Assembly (NCBI GenBank): GCA_964419055.1
Contig: CAYQNU010000001.1
Coordinates: 1 to 64,000 of the forward strand
From: CAYQNU01 sp964419055
Lineage (GTDB): Bacteria; Bacteroidota; Bacteroidia; Flavobacteriales_D; Parvicellaceae
DNA length: 64,000 nt
Direction of reading: 5' to 3'
In this document: piece after piece, positions 26,184 to 34,748 of the stretch
Numbering within the stretch: position 1 is the first letter of the stretch
How the letters are laid out: every line of letters starts with the position of its first letter
Program-made: the position numbers and the translations under genes
The notes under the pieces: generated by a model
What the model was told of the DNA's origin: nothing
Databases searched by the model: none
The model's input: the letters and a program-made list of their open reading frames with translations, nothing else

Positions 26184-28661
26184 TTAAAAATTAAATTGAA
26201 ATTTCATTCTAAATCCAATTGGACTAACTTTAATACCGTCATATTCGTTATCCAAATAAGTCATTCGCCAAAGGACGTCAAACCGCAAAAATTTGAATAT
26301 ATTCTCTATTCCTGCAGCTAATTCTAAGTAGGGTTTTGCTTGCAATGTTGAAGTGAAACTTGGCAAAACCATTAACGCTCTATTGGCGTCACTTAGCCTA
26401 CCATAAACCCCTGTAAGTGTTACTACTTCTCTCCATTTTAATTTTCTTATCAAAGGAAACTTATTTAAGAAAAGTCCATCAAAATGCTGACGAACTTTAA
26501 AGCTAATGTATTCGTCACTTACAAACTCCAATATATTCATCATATTGAAAGCGCTTTCACTATAACCCCAAGTTTCATTTCCATTGTGTACTTCTAATAA
26601 TGGATAAGGTGCTGAGCCAAACACTTTACCAACCTCAAAATTATAGCGCATAGTACCTAATATACCCATAGGAATTTTGTGTTGAAAATTAAAAACTACT
26701 TTATGATATTCATACTCACTCCCCAATACATTAGGTATACCGTAAGTATAATTAACAGATAAGGTAGGATATTTGGTTCCTAGACTTATACGATCAAATT
26801 CACCTGCTAAAAACTCTTCATTGTAGGCAAATCGAGTAAAAAATCCCACTTCAGATACTGATAAACTGTTCAAAGGAGAAATGGTTTGGTCGGAATTGAT
26901 TCTATTAAAAGTGGTAACTCCAAGGGGTCTAAATTGAGCATTTCTTAAAAGAATAACGCTTGAAAATCCCTGAAACCATTCTCTAGTATAACTCCCTCTA
27001 AACTCTTCATTAAATATTAATTTATCTAATGGATTTCGTCTCAAAAAAGAGACTGCTGAACTGGAATTAAAAGAGTTGCTGCTTATTCCTACTTGTTCTA
27101 CATCATTTTTATAAACCAAATGCACCATGCGCCTAGGTTTTTTGGTAATAAAGAATCGAGTAGCAGCACCATATTTAATCTGTTTATCCAAAAGTCCATA
27201 AGCTGCATAACCCGAAAATTCAATCATTTTACTAAAATCATTACTCGTGCGCATTCCAAAACGAAAACGATTGCCTTCTACAACATTATAGCTCCAAATA
27301 GAAGAATAAGGGCCTAATTCTACTTTGCCCCAAACATAATATCCACTTGCAATAGTTTGAATTACGTCTACATATGTTTTAACAATGGGCACACTTCCCA
27401 ACGTATCTATCATAGTGTAGATACCTTGTTGACTTTTAGTAAGAGGATCATGTCGGTGTTCTAACCAAAATTCATTTGATTTGTCTTGAGCATCCTCGGC
27501 CAAAATAATATTCTCAATTCCCGAATAAAAGCTTTCTTCCTTTGGTTTATTAATTACAAAATTGCTGTAAGAAGTTAATTTACGACCATAGAAACCCATT
27601 TGCTTTTCGGCTACTTCAAAATCTACTAATAGCTCATCCTTTACCAACATCCATACTTCATTTTCTACTTGTTCGAAGGTTTGTGTCACGACAAGCTCGT
27701 TAACAAAGTTGATATTGGCATCTTTAGCTATCGTACCTTCAACTTTTTTAATGGCATAGGTAGTATCATTTATCCACATCGTACCTTCAACCGTTAATTC
27801 TCCTTTTCTCTTGGGAGTAAATTGAATTTCATAACACCAATATTTATCAATGTACATAGAGTCAATTAAATAATATCGATAATATCCAAAGCCTCTATCT
27901 GAAATAGGGCTCACGAAATTTTTTCCAAAAACCGGTAAAAAATTATCATAAATATTTACCTTTTGGTACATATCACCGGTAAATTGAGCTACACTTTCAT
28001 TTTCTATACCCGAAACTTTTGTAGCTTTTATGTATTCTTTTTCTGTTTTAGGTTTCTTTTGATAATAAAAATCTGACAATGACTCAGTTATGAATATTGG
28101 TAAAAACTTCTTGGATGAGCTCACTGTGTCAATATTATCGAAAATAAAATCAAATTTCTTGAAGGCTTTGCTATCCGTGAATTCTTCTGTAAGGTTATTG
28201 ATGTCTAATTCAATTTTATTATACACTTCGTATTCGAAATAATCCAATTTTTCACGATTATTAATTTCCTTGTTTTTTACTACGTTTCTGATGATGGGGT
28301 GAGCTGGATTTTCATCACTTGGTTTCACTACAAATTCTACCAATTCTGTGGTGGTAGAAACCAATTTTACATCCAACCGTTGTTCTTTGTCTTTTTGAAC
28401 TTTTGCAGTAAATCGTTTATATCCTACAAATGAAATAACGATACTATCGGTAGCATAATAACTTTCTAACACATATTTACCTTCAATGTCGGTTGTTGTT
28501 CCAATCTTTGAATCAATGAACATTACATTTACGAAAGGCAGTGTATCTCCAGTTGCCGCATCTGTGACCCATCCATAAACTTTTGTTTTTTGGGCAAAAA
28601 GTTCAAGTCCAAAACAACATTGGATCAATAAAATGGATGCTATGATTGCTTTTTTAATCAA
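26184..28661 (-). CDS. DUF5686 outer-membrane protein with carboxypeptidase-regulatory domain
   Basis: The 825-residue protein has a signal peptide, then a CarboxypepD_reg-like beta-sandwich (VYGWVTDAATGDTLPFVNVMF) at about 27-105. A DUF5686 body follows whose C-terminal two-thirds is rich in amphipathic strands ending in F (final residues RMKFQFNF), as in outer-membrane barrels. The layout resembles a TonB-dependent receptor without the plug; the role is unknown. It sits between tatC and lptB, with gaps of 2 and 1 bases, so it is cotranscribed with envelope genes. Confidence 0.86.
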   Translation of the reverse strand: MIKKAIIASILLIQCCFGLELFAQKTKVYGWVTDAATGDTLPFVNVMFIDSKIGTTTDIEGKYVLESYYATDSIVISFVGYKRFTAKVQKDKEQRLDVKLVSTTTELVEFVVKPSDENPAHPIIRNVVKNKEINNREKLDYFEYEVYNKIELDINNLTEEFTDSKAFKKFDFIFDNIDTVSSSKKFLPIFITESLSDFYYQKKPKTEKEYIKATKVSGIENESVAQFTGDMYQKVNIYDNFLPVFGKNFVSPISDRGFGYYRYYLIDSMYIDKYWCYEIQFTPKRKGELTVEGTMWINDTTYAIKKVEGTIAKDANINFVNELVVTQTFEQVENEVWMLVKDELLVDFEVAEKQMGFYGRKLTSYSNFVINKPKEESFYSGIENIILAEDAQDKSNEFWLEHRHDPLTKSQQGIYTMIDTLGSVPIVKTYVDVIQTIASGYYVWGKVELGPYSSIWSYNVVEGNRFRFGMRTSNDFSKMIEFSGYAAYGLLDKQIKYGAATRFFITKKPRRMVHLVYKNDVEQVGISSNSFNSSSAVSFLRRNPLDKLIFNEEFRGSYTREWFQGFSSVILLRNAQFRPLGVTTFNRINSDQTISPLNSLSVSEVGFFTRFAYNEEFLAGEFDRISLGTKYPTLSVNYTYGIPNVLGSEYEYHKVVFNFQHKIPMGILGTMRYNFEVGKVFGSAPYPLLEVHNGNETWGYSESAFNMMNILEFVSDEYISFKVRQHFDGLFLNKFPLIRKLKWREVVTLTGVYGRLSDANRALMVLPSFTSTLQAKPYLELAAGIENIFKFLRFDVLWRMTYLDNEYDGIKVSPIGFRMKFQFNF

Positions 28662-28663
28662 GG

Positions 28664-29482
28664 TTAAGCAATGGTTTTATTTTTTTCAACACGTTTGGCA
28701 ATCAAAATTCCGATTTCATATAACACCAGTATTGGTAAAGAAACCAATATTTGACTTATTACATCTGGAGGAGTAATGATAGCGGCTATAATTAATATTA
28801 CAACTAGGGCGTGTTTCCTATATTTTTTAAGCATAGCTGAGGACACTATTCCCAATTTAGAAAATATATATATCACTATGGGTAATTCAAAAAACAATCC
28901 GCTGAACAAAGTAGTTGTGGTTATGAGTGACAAATAACTGCTGATGGTGAAATTATTTTCTGCTTCACTCACGATTTTATAGGTTCCAAAAAACTGCACA
29001 CACAAAGGACTTACCAAATAATACCCAAATGCTATTCCTAATAAGAAGAGCAAGGAAGCCCATAATACTGCTCCTCTTGTTACTTTGTATTCAGCTTCTT
29101 TCAATGCGGGTTTTAGAAAACTCCAAAATTGGTAAAATACAAAAGGAAAAGCCACAATAAAGCCTCCAATAAAAGCAAAATACATATTGGTGCTGAATTG
29201 ACCTGTTGGAGTGGTGCTTTGAGTATTAATAGGGATTTCAGCCGCACACAATGAATCATCCAAGTCTAGAACTTCCGATAACCAACAAAAAAATTGATAG
29301 GTTGGAAAATCCGTTCGTTTCATGGACATAAACACTACATCTACAATGGTTTCAGTAAATATAAATAACACAATTGCTACCAATAATATAGCAATCGCTG
29401 AGCGCACTAATCGCCAACGTAATTCCTCCAAATGCCCTAAAAAAGACATTTCTTTCCCCCCATTTTCAGTTGATGTTGCCAT
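28664..29482 (-). CDS. tatC: Twin-arginine translocase subunit TatC
   Basis: This six-helix inner-membrane protein of about 272 residues is the receptor for twin-arginine signal peptides. The cytosolic N-terminus MSFLGHLEELRWRL and the segment FPFVFYQFW are diagnostic. The frame is open from 29506, but the -7 word at 29504-29511 overlaps that start, so the ATG at 29482 is preferred. It heads the run tatC, DUF5686, lptB, ompA-like, tsaB. No tatA lies alongside. Confidence 0.93.
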   Translation of the reverse strand: MATSTENGGKEMSFLGHLEELRWRLVRSAIAILLVAIVLFIFTETIVDVVFMSMKRTDFPTYQFFCWLSEVLDLDDSLCAAEIPINTQSTTPTGQFSTNMYFAFIGGFIVAFPFVFYQFWSFLKPALKEAEYKVTRGAVLWASLLFLLGIAFGYYLVSPLCVQFFGTYKIVSEAENNFTISSYLSLITTTTLFSGLFFELPIVIYIFSKLGIVSSAMLKKYRKHALVVILIIAAIITPPDVISQILVSLPILVLYEIGILIAKRVEKNKTIA

Positions 29483-29503
29483 TGATACCTTTAAAACAAG
29501 CAA

Positions 29504-29511
29504 CAAAAATA
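29504..29511 (-). promoter_or_regulatory. tatC: -7 promoter word TATTTTTG for the tatC operon
   Basis: TATTTTTG on the minus strand fits TAnnTTTG. It overlaps the upstream ATG at 29506 and therefore supports the internal start at 29482. Confidence 0.5.
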
Positions 29512-29612
29512 ACCTTTTATTATCGATTAACGATTAGAAATAATTAACGGAATGTATAAATGTTTCAACAAAAAAATAACGAATACAAGCCTCATAGGTT
29601 GAAAACAATATC

Positions 29613-29620
29613 TAACTTTG
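29613..29620 (+). promoter_or_regulatory. -7 promoter word TAACTTTG for the small membrane protein
   Basis: A perfect TAnnTTTG match ends 18 bases before the ATG at 29639 and overlaps the alternative TTG start at 29618, ruling that start out. Confidence 0.65.
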
Positions 29621-29638
29621 ACGCTTAAATTTAAATAT

Positions 29639-30070
29639 ATGAATGCTTTTATACACGCACATTCTGGTTTGAGATGGATTGTTTTAGCTCTTTTGTTAAT
29701 TGCCATCGTAAACGGGTTTGTAAAATCTTCAAAAGGAACGTTTACTTCCAAAGACAAATTATTTGCAGTGATGGCATTAGCGTTTACTCACATTCAAGTG
29801 GTAATTGGTTTTGTTCTGTATTTTTGGAAAGGTCAATATAAGTTATTCAGTGAAATGTCAGATGCTACTTCAAGATTGTATGCTTTAGAGCATCCTTTAA
29901 CCATGTTATTAGGAGCAATTGCCATTACCATCGGATACAGCAAATCTAAAAGAAAAACAGAAGACAACGCTAAATTTAAAACAATTGCAATATGGTACAC
30001 AATAGGATTGGTGCTGATTTTATCAAGAATTCCTTGGCCATTTATGGTAAGCACTGCCAACTGGTTTTAA
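29639..30070 (+). CDS. Small four-helix membrane protein, possibly haem-binding
   Basis: The 143-residue membrane protein has four hydrophobic helices. Histidines sit at helix starts or centres: HAHSGLRWIVL, FTHIQVVIGF and LEHPLTMLLG. That pattern is reminiscent of b-type cytochromes, and similar Bacteroidota proteins have been called cytochrome b-like, but haem binding is not proven. The adjoining cytochrome c lipoprotein gene overlaps its 3' end, which fits a small electron-transfer pair. The start is set by the promoter word at 29613-29620. Confidence 0.68.
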   Translation: MNAFIHAHSGLRWIVLALLLIAIVNGFVKSSKGTFTSKDKLFAVMALAFTHIQVVIGFVLYFWKGQYKLFSEMSDATSRLYALEHPLTMLLGAIAITIGYSKSKRKTEDNAKFKTIAIWYTIGLVLILSRIPWPFMVSTANWF

Positions 30071-30387
30071 TCAGTTTCGCTACACTTTTTATTACTTCTT
30101 GTGGCTCTTCAGAATCACAACTTCCTAATGCCGCTGATCAAAAAAACAGTGGTGAAAAGTTATATTCTCAAAATTGTGTGTCGTGCCACGGGAGTAGCGG
30201 TGACTTAGGTGTGGGAGGTGCGTCCAATTTGGCAACTTCAACACTTTCGCTATATGAAAAAATAGACGTTATTTCTAAGGGACGCAATGCTATGCAAGCC
30301 TACTCAAGTGAACATGGAGGTAATCTTTCTCCCGAAAAAATTAAGTCAATAGCGGAGTATATAGAGGAAAGTATTAAGTTGAAGTAA
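30034..30387 (+). CDS. Cytochrome c lipoprotein
   Basis: This small class I cytochrome c has the haem site CVSCHG and a distal methionine candidate in GRNAMQAYSS. It is anchored by a lipobox (I-T-S-C) after a short hydrophobic stretch. No ATG gives a clean signal peptide: an ATG at 29992 begins deep inside the upstream gene, while a TTG at 30034 gives a basic N-terminus followed by LVLISFATLFITSC. Either way the gene overlaps the membrane-protein gene in another frame by 37-79 bases, which implies coupled translation. It probably passes electrons in the periplasm. Confidence 0.75.
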   Translation: MAIYGKHCQLVLISFATLFITSCGSSESQLPNAADQKNSGEKLYSQNCVSCHGSSGDLGVGGASNLATSTLSLYEKIDVISKGRNAMQAYSSEHGGNLSPEKIKSIAEYIEESIKLK

Positions 30388-30419
30388 TAGGTTCATTTAT
30401 TTTTATTGTAACTATTATT

Positions 30420-30439
30420 ACTGTAACAGCCATTACAGT
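30420..30439. terminator. Possible terminator between convergent genes
   Basis: A 7-bp stem (ACTGTAA with TTACAGT) and six-base loop lies in the 76-bp gap between the cytochrome c gene and the convergent flippase gene, followed by TATTTTT. It is short and moderately stable. Confidence 0.4.
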
Positions 30440-30463
30440 GTATTTTTGAAACCAAAAATTAAT

Positions 30464-32005
30464 TTATCTTTTCACACCTCTCTTAAAGGGAATCAAATTC
30501 TTTAGTGAATTTTCAAAGAAAAAGACTATTAGAATAAATAATACAACTAAGGCATTGTTATACAAAAACTCCCAAATATTGAAGCTTTCGTACGGATCGA
30601 CTTTCCAGCTTATAAAATAAAACAAGGTTGCTGTGCCCAAGAAAAGAGCTATTTTCCTCAAATTATAGGGTATGGGATAATGACGTTGTCCTAAATAATA
30701 AGAAAATGCAACCATAGCTGCATAACAAAATAGCGTAGCCCAAGCACAACCGACATAACCCCAAATTGGAATAAGACTTATGTTAGCAACAACCGTAATT
30801 ATTGCTCCAACAACACTAATCAATGTTCCATAATGTGTTTTATTGGACAATTTATACCAAATCGATTGGTTGACATAAATGCCTAAAAACACATTGGCTC
30901 CAAGAAGAATGGGCACTACTAAAAGTCCCTGCCAATAATCAGGGTTAGGAGTAAAAAACTTAAATATTTGTAGATTTAAGCTAATGACTAAAAAGAAGAG
31001 TGCCACTACAATTACAAAAATGTTCATAATTTTTGCATTCGTTTTTTTAGAATCTTTTTCTTTTTCTTGATTAAAGAAAAAGGGCTCAGCAGCATACCTA
31101 AATGCTTGTATAAAAAGAGCAACAATCATCGTGATTTTATAATTCCCACCATAAATTCCCAATTGAGTTAAGGCAGCTTGGTGTGCTAATTCAACGGTTG
31201 GGTAATCACCATTGGCTAAATATTGTTTGGTCAACATTTCTTTTAGAATAGTTCTATCCAACATTTCATTAACGATACCTGCCAACCCAACAAATAGCAT
31301 TGGATAAGCGTACTTAAACATTCCCTTGAGTAAAGACATATCAAATTCTCCTTTGATATCCATTTCGGGCACCAAAATGATGAACTTAACTACACTCGCT
31401 ATTAAGTTGGAAATAAAAACGTAGCCAACACCCACTTCAGGATTGTAACATAAATTTATTAACCAATTTGAATTTCCTGCATCAAAATTGGCTTTACAAT
31501 ACCACAAAAAGAAAAGGTTCAAACCAATATTAACTCCGATATTAATTAGATTAACAACAGCGAATTTTTTAGCTCTTGATTCTTTTCTAAGCTTTGCCAA
31601 AGGAATAGAAGCTAAAGCATCCAATCCAACTATTAATGCAAACCAAACAATGTATTCTTCATGGTTGGGATATCGGAGCCAATTGGCTATATCCTGTGAA
31701 AAAACCATTGCCAATAAAATGAATAAAGTGGTAGTAAAGGAAAGGCTATAAAGTGTATTGGAATATACTTTTTGTATATTTAAATCAGGGCGGGTGGAAT
31801 ACCTGAAATAGGCCGTTTCCATACCGTAGGTTAGCAGCACTACTAAAAAAGCAACGTAGGCATACATTTCTGTTATGATTCCAAATTGATCGCTTGTAAA
31901 AAGCAACGCATAAAAAGGAGTAAGTAAAAAATTAAGTGTTCGCGCAAGAATGCTGCTCACTCCATAAATGGCGGTTTGTCCTGCTAATTTCTTTAGTACA
32001 CTCAT
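30464..32005 (-). CDS. Polysaccharide flippase (MATE/MVF superfamily, Wzx-like)
   Basis: The 513-residue inner-membrane protein has about 12-14 helices, typical of the oligosaccharide flippase/polysaccharide biosynthesis family (opening GQTAIYGVSSILARTLNFLLTPFY). It would move lipid-linked glycans to the periplasmic face. It stands alone here, about 20 kb from the glycan-modification locus at 52-64 kb. Its substrate cannot be told, and a lipid II flippase role is possible but less likely. Confidence 0.85.
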   Translation of the reverse strand: MSVLKKLAGQTAIYGVSSILARTLNFLLTPFYALLFTSDQFGIITEMYAYVAFLVVLLTYGMETAYFRYSTRPDLNIQKVYSNTLYSLSFTTTLFILLAMVFSQDIANWLRYPNHEEYIVWFALIVGLDALASIPLAKLRKESRAKKFAVVNLINIGVNIGLNLFFLWYCKANFDAGNSNWLINLCYNPEVGVGYVFISNLIASVVKFIILVPEMDIKGEFDMSLLKGMFKYAYPMLFVGLAGIVNEMLDRTILKEMLTKQYLANGDYPTVELAHQAALTQLGIYGGNYKITMIVALFIQAFRYAAEPFFFNQEKEKDSKKTNAKIMNIFVIVVALFFLVISLNLQIFKFFTPNPDYWQGLLVVPILLGANVFLGIYVNQSIWYKLSNKTHYGTLISVVGAIITVVANISLIPIWGYVGCAWATLFCYAAMVAFSYYLGQRHYPIPYNLRKIALFLGTATLFYFISWKVDPYESFNIWEFLYNNALVVLFILIVFFFENSLKNLIPFKRGVKR

Positions 32006-32024
32006 TAAAAATTAAACCTTTTGG

Positions 32025-32032
32025 CAAATATA
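32025..32032 (-). promoter_or_regulatory. -7 promoter word TATATTTG for the flippase gene
   Basis: TATATTTG on the minus strand is a perfect TAnnTTTG match, 19 bases before the ATG at 32005. Confidence 0.6.
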
Positions 32033-32099
32033 ACTTAACCTTGCGTGAACAAAGGTAATTAAATTACTTTTTATGAATATTGATTTGAAAAAATGTATG

Positions 32100-34571
32100 T
32101 TATTCTTTTTTCTTCCTCCTCAACGACTGATAATCTATAAAATAAACCACTCTAAATGACAAACTATTCAATTGGCTGGTGGCTAACGTTTGTTGGAGAT
32201 TATTGTAATAGGTCAATTGCTCAAAATTATCGCTGGTAAAAATATTGTTTTTCCAAACTATGTTAAACTCACTAGCAGGGGCAAAAACCCATCGGTAGAC
32301 CATATCAATAGAGAACGCATTGTAATTAGTATTGTAAATTGAGGTGTTATCTGGATTTAATCCCGTTTCCAAAGATGGAATCAAATTACCGTCCGTTTGT
32401 AATTCGTAAAAATTAAAATATTCTACAGTTGACCAATAATGTCGTAAGCGGAATGTAATTCCCATTTTATTGGTTAATGTATATTGAAAATCCAATGTAT
32501 TAATGGTGGTAATGACGTCTCTTTTTCCAAAAATGATAGCATCTTCAATGTTGGATGAACCAGAAAAAGGAACGGCATATCCTTGCTCCTTGATTTTCAT
32601 TTCTGTTTCCCATTCATATACAAAAAAGATTTTGTCAGTAGCCCTTATTCTTGGACTTACTGAAACAAATAACTCTCTCCAATCGTCATTATTTACTTTA
32701 CTTGCCCCTAAATTTACGTCCAAAGCAAATTTCTTTTGATAATTTGAAGAAATCCAACCATTGATATTGTACCAACTTGGTGAGGTGAAAAAATATCCAG
32801 GAGTTCGAGGTTCAAAATAATCATATGTTATAGTACCCGCATTAAAACGTAAATTGGCCGAATGAAACTTTTTACTAGTTGCGCCAATCCCTCCTTCGAA
32901 CAACGTTTCATTATAAGCATTTGGGTTGTACATTCTGCTGTAAGTAGTCATAAAATCAGTCCAAATTCTATTGAACCTACCAATAGGTTTGTATATGTTA
33001 TAGCCAACAAAAGCGTTGACAACACGTTGGTTGTTATTGTATAAGAAACCTAAATCGTTTGGGTCAAAGGAGTCGGACATTTCAGAATAGGTAAGATCGT
33101 AGATAAAATTACCCTTTTGCTTTCCAAACCCTACACTAACATTATGACCCAAATCTACCTTATTATCATATAATTGGCTTATGGCACTGTTTAATGATAA
33201 AAAGTAGGTATTATCTTTTGTATTCAAAAGGCTATTTAAACCCGTTACATTGGCATCATAATAATGACCATCCCTCCACACATTTGTATTGGTAAAGGTT
33301 ATGGAGCTATTATTTTTAAGATTTTGATCCAATACAAATACGTTGTAGTTAGTAAACGGGGCGGTTTGAATTTGTCGTGAAGTATTGGTGACTGTATCGG
33401 TAACCGAAGCAAATTGAGAAGCACTTATTCCATTAAAAACACCAATTCCTAGTCCAGATTTTGTTCTACCCGACAGTTTGGAAGCATTATATAATCTTGA
33501 ACTATTTGGATTGTCTATAACTTCTTCATTTTCTTTTAATTGATCATAAACCTCCTCTCTTCCCATTGGAGAAACACCCACTCTGCGTGAATAAAACAAT
33601 CCAGCTTTTTCAAATAATTCAACACCTTCTGAAAAAAATTGTCGATTTTCATCAAATCGCACTTCAAAAGGAGATAAATTAAGTACTACATTATCCGTTA
33701 CCACTTGACCGAAATCGGGAATTAACGTCATATCCAATGTAAAAGCCTCGTTAATTCCATATTTAATGTCCATTCCACCGTTGATATTGTAACCCACATT
33801 ACTCACTCCCTCCACATTTATGGGATAATGTTGTAAATACCCCGAGAGATATGGAAGAAAGAATAACCGTAATGGTGGCTCAATATTTTTGATACCTTTT
33901 AATTTACCAGCTTGAGTTACAATATTATCTAAATCTGGCTTGACTTCATTCCAAAAAGATTCTTCCCTGTTTACACTAATGTATCGAGCAAAGTTGATTC
34001 CCCAATTTTGTTCTTCTCCCTTAGCAAAACGTATAGCACTGTAGGGTATTTTCATTTCCACCACCCAACTGCTGTCGGTATGTTTCACCTCACTGTACCA
34101 AATCATATCCAATTGAGAAGAATAGGCATTGGAGTATATTTTAGCATCGTATTGAACTCCGCAGGTAGAGACCGAAAAAACAAATCCATTCAATTGATCA
34201 TTGTAGGTATCCAACATAACCGAAAAATAATCAGTATTGGCATTGAACCGATCTCGTTGACACAAAATTTTGGACATCGACTCGGGCGTATCATAACAAA
34301 TGGCACCAATGTAAATAGATTCATCATCATATACCACTCGTACTTCTGTAGGCTGAGTTGCAGGTTTACCTGCTATGGGTTTAATTTGAGTAAAATCTTT
34401 TGCTACTTCAGCTGTTTGCCAAAAGGGTTCGTCCAACACACCGTCAATTGTAATGGCATCAGCAATACGTTCGGTTTGAATCGTTTTTTGAGCGCTGTTT
34501 GTTAAACTAATACTCCAAAAAGCCATCAGTAAAAATGCGCATCGAACTGTATATGAATTGATTAATGACAA
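32100..34571 (-). CDS. DUF5916 outer-membrane protein with CBM9-like domain
   Basis: The 823-residue protein has a signal peptide, an N-terminal CBM9-like (carbohydrate-binding family 9) domain (ITIDGVLDEPFWQTAEVA, YDDESIYIGAICYD), and a long DUF5916 body with repeated amphipathic strands that looks like an outer-membrane barrel. The function is unknown; glycan binding or uptake is possible. A perfect -7 word lies just upstream (34589-34596). With no in-frame ATG, a TTG at 34571 is the likely start. The gene is divergent from the sensor kinase. Confidence 0.82.
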   Translation of the reverse strand: MSLINSYTVRCAFLLMAFWSISLTNSAQKTIQTERIADAITIDGVLDEPFWQTAEVAKDFTQIKPIAGKPATQPTEVRVVYDDESIYIGAICYDTPESMSKILCQRDRFNANTDYFSVMLDTYNDQLNGFVFSVSTCGVQYDAKIYSNAYSSQLDMIWYSEVKHTDSSWVVEMKIPYSAIRFAKGEEQNWGINFARYISVNREESFWNEVKPDLDNIVTQAGKLKGIKNIEPPLRLFFLPYLSGYLQHYPINVEGVSNVGYNINGGMDIKYGINEAFTLDMTLIPDFGQVVTDNVVLNLSPFEVRFDENRQFFSEGVELFEKAGLFYSRRVGVSPMGREEVYDQLKENEEVIDNPNSSRLYNASKLSGRTKSGLGIGVFNGISASQFASVTDTVTNTSRQIQTAPFTNYNVFVLDQNLKNNSSITFTNTNVWRDGHYYDANVTGLNSLLNTKDNTYFLSLNSAISQLYDNKVDLGHNVSVGFGKQKGNFIYDLTYSEMSDSFDPNDLGFLYNNNQRVVNAFVGYNIYKPIGRFNRIWTDFMTTYSRMYNPNAYNETLFEGGIGATSKKFHSANLRFNAGTITYDYFEPRTPGYFFTSPSWYNINGWISSNYQKKFALDVNLGASKVNNDDWRELFVSVSPRIRATDKIFFVYEWETEMKIKEQGYAVPFSGSSNIEDAIIFGKRDVITTINTLDFQYTLTNKMGITFRLRHYWSTVEYFNFYELQTDGNLIPSLETGLNPDNTSIYNTNYNAFSIDMVYRWVFAPASEFNIVWKNNIFTSDNFEQLTYYNNLQQTLATSQLNSLSFRVVYFIDYQSLRRKKKE

Positions 34572-34588
34572 TGGTTATATATAATTGG

Positions 34589-34596
34589 CAAAAGTA
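34589..34596 (-). promoter_or_regulatory. -7 promoter word TACTTTTG for the DUF5916 gene
   Basis: TACTTTTG on the minus strand fits TAnnTTTG. The expected transcript start leaves a leader of roughly ten bases before the TTG at 34571. Confidence 0.5.
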
Positions 34597-34748
34597 TTCA
34601 ATATAAAAATAGTATGAACTACCAATTATAAAAAAAGCTATAGTTTGTTTTTGTAATTCTTAAAACCGCTTAAAAATTAACCGCTTAAATAGAGTAATGA
34701 ATTAAGAATGTGTAATTTCGAACCCAACTTATTTAAAAAAACAGCCTT

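Noticed and set aside
30464..32005. Flippase as part of the 52-64 kb glycan locus
   Set aside because: It is about 20 kb away with unrelated operons between, so a joint role cannot be claimed.
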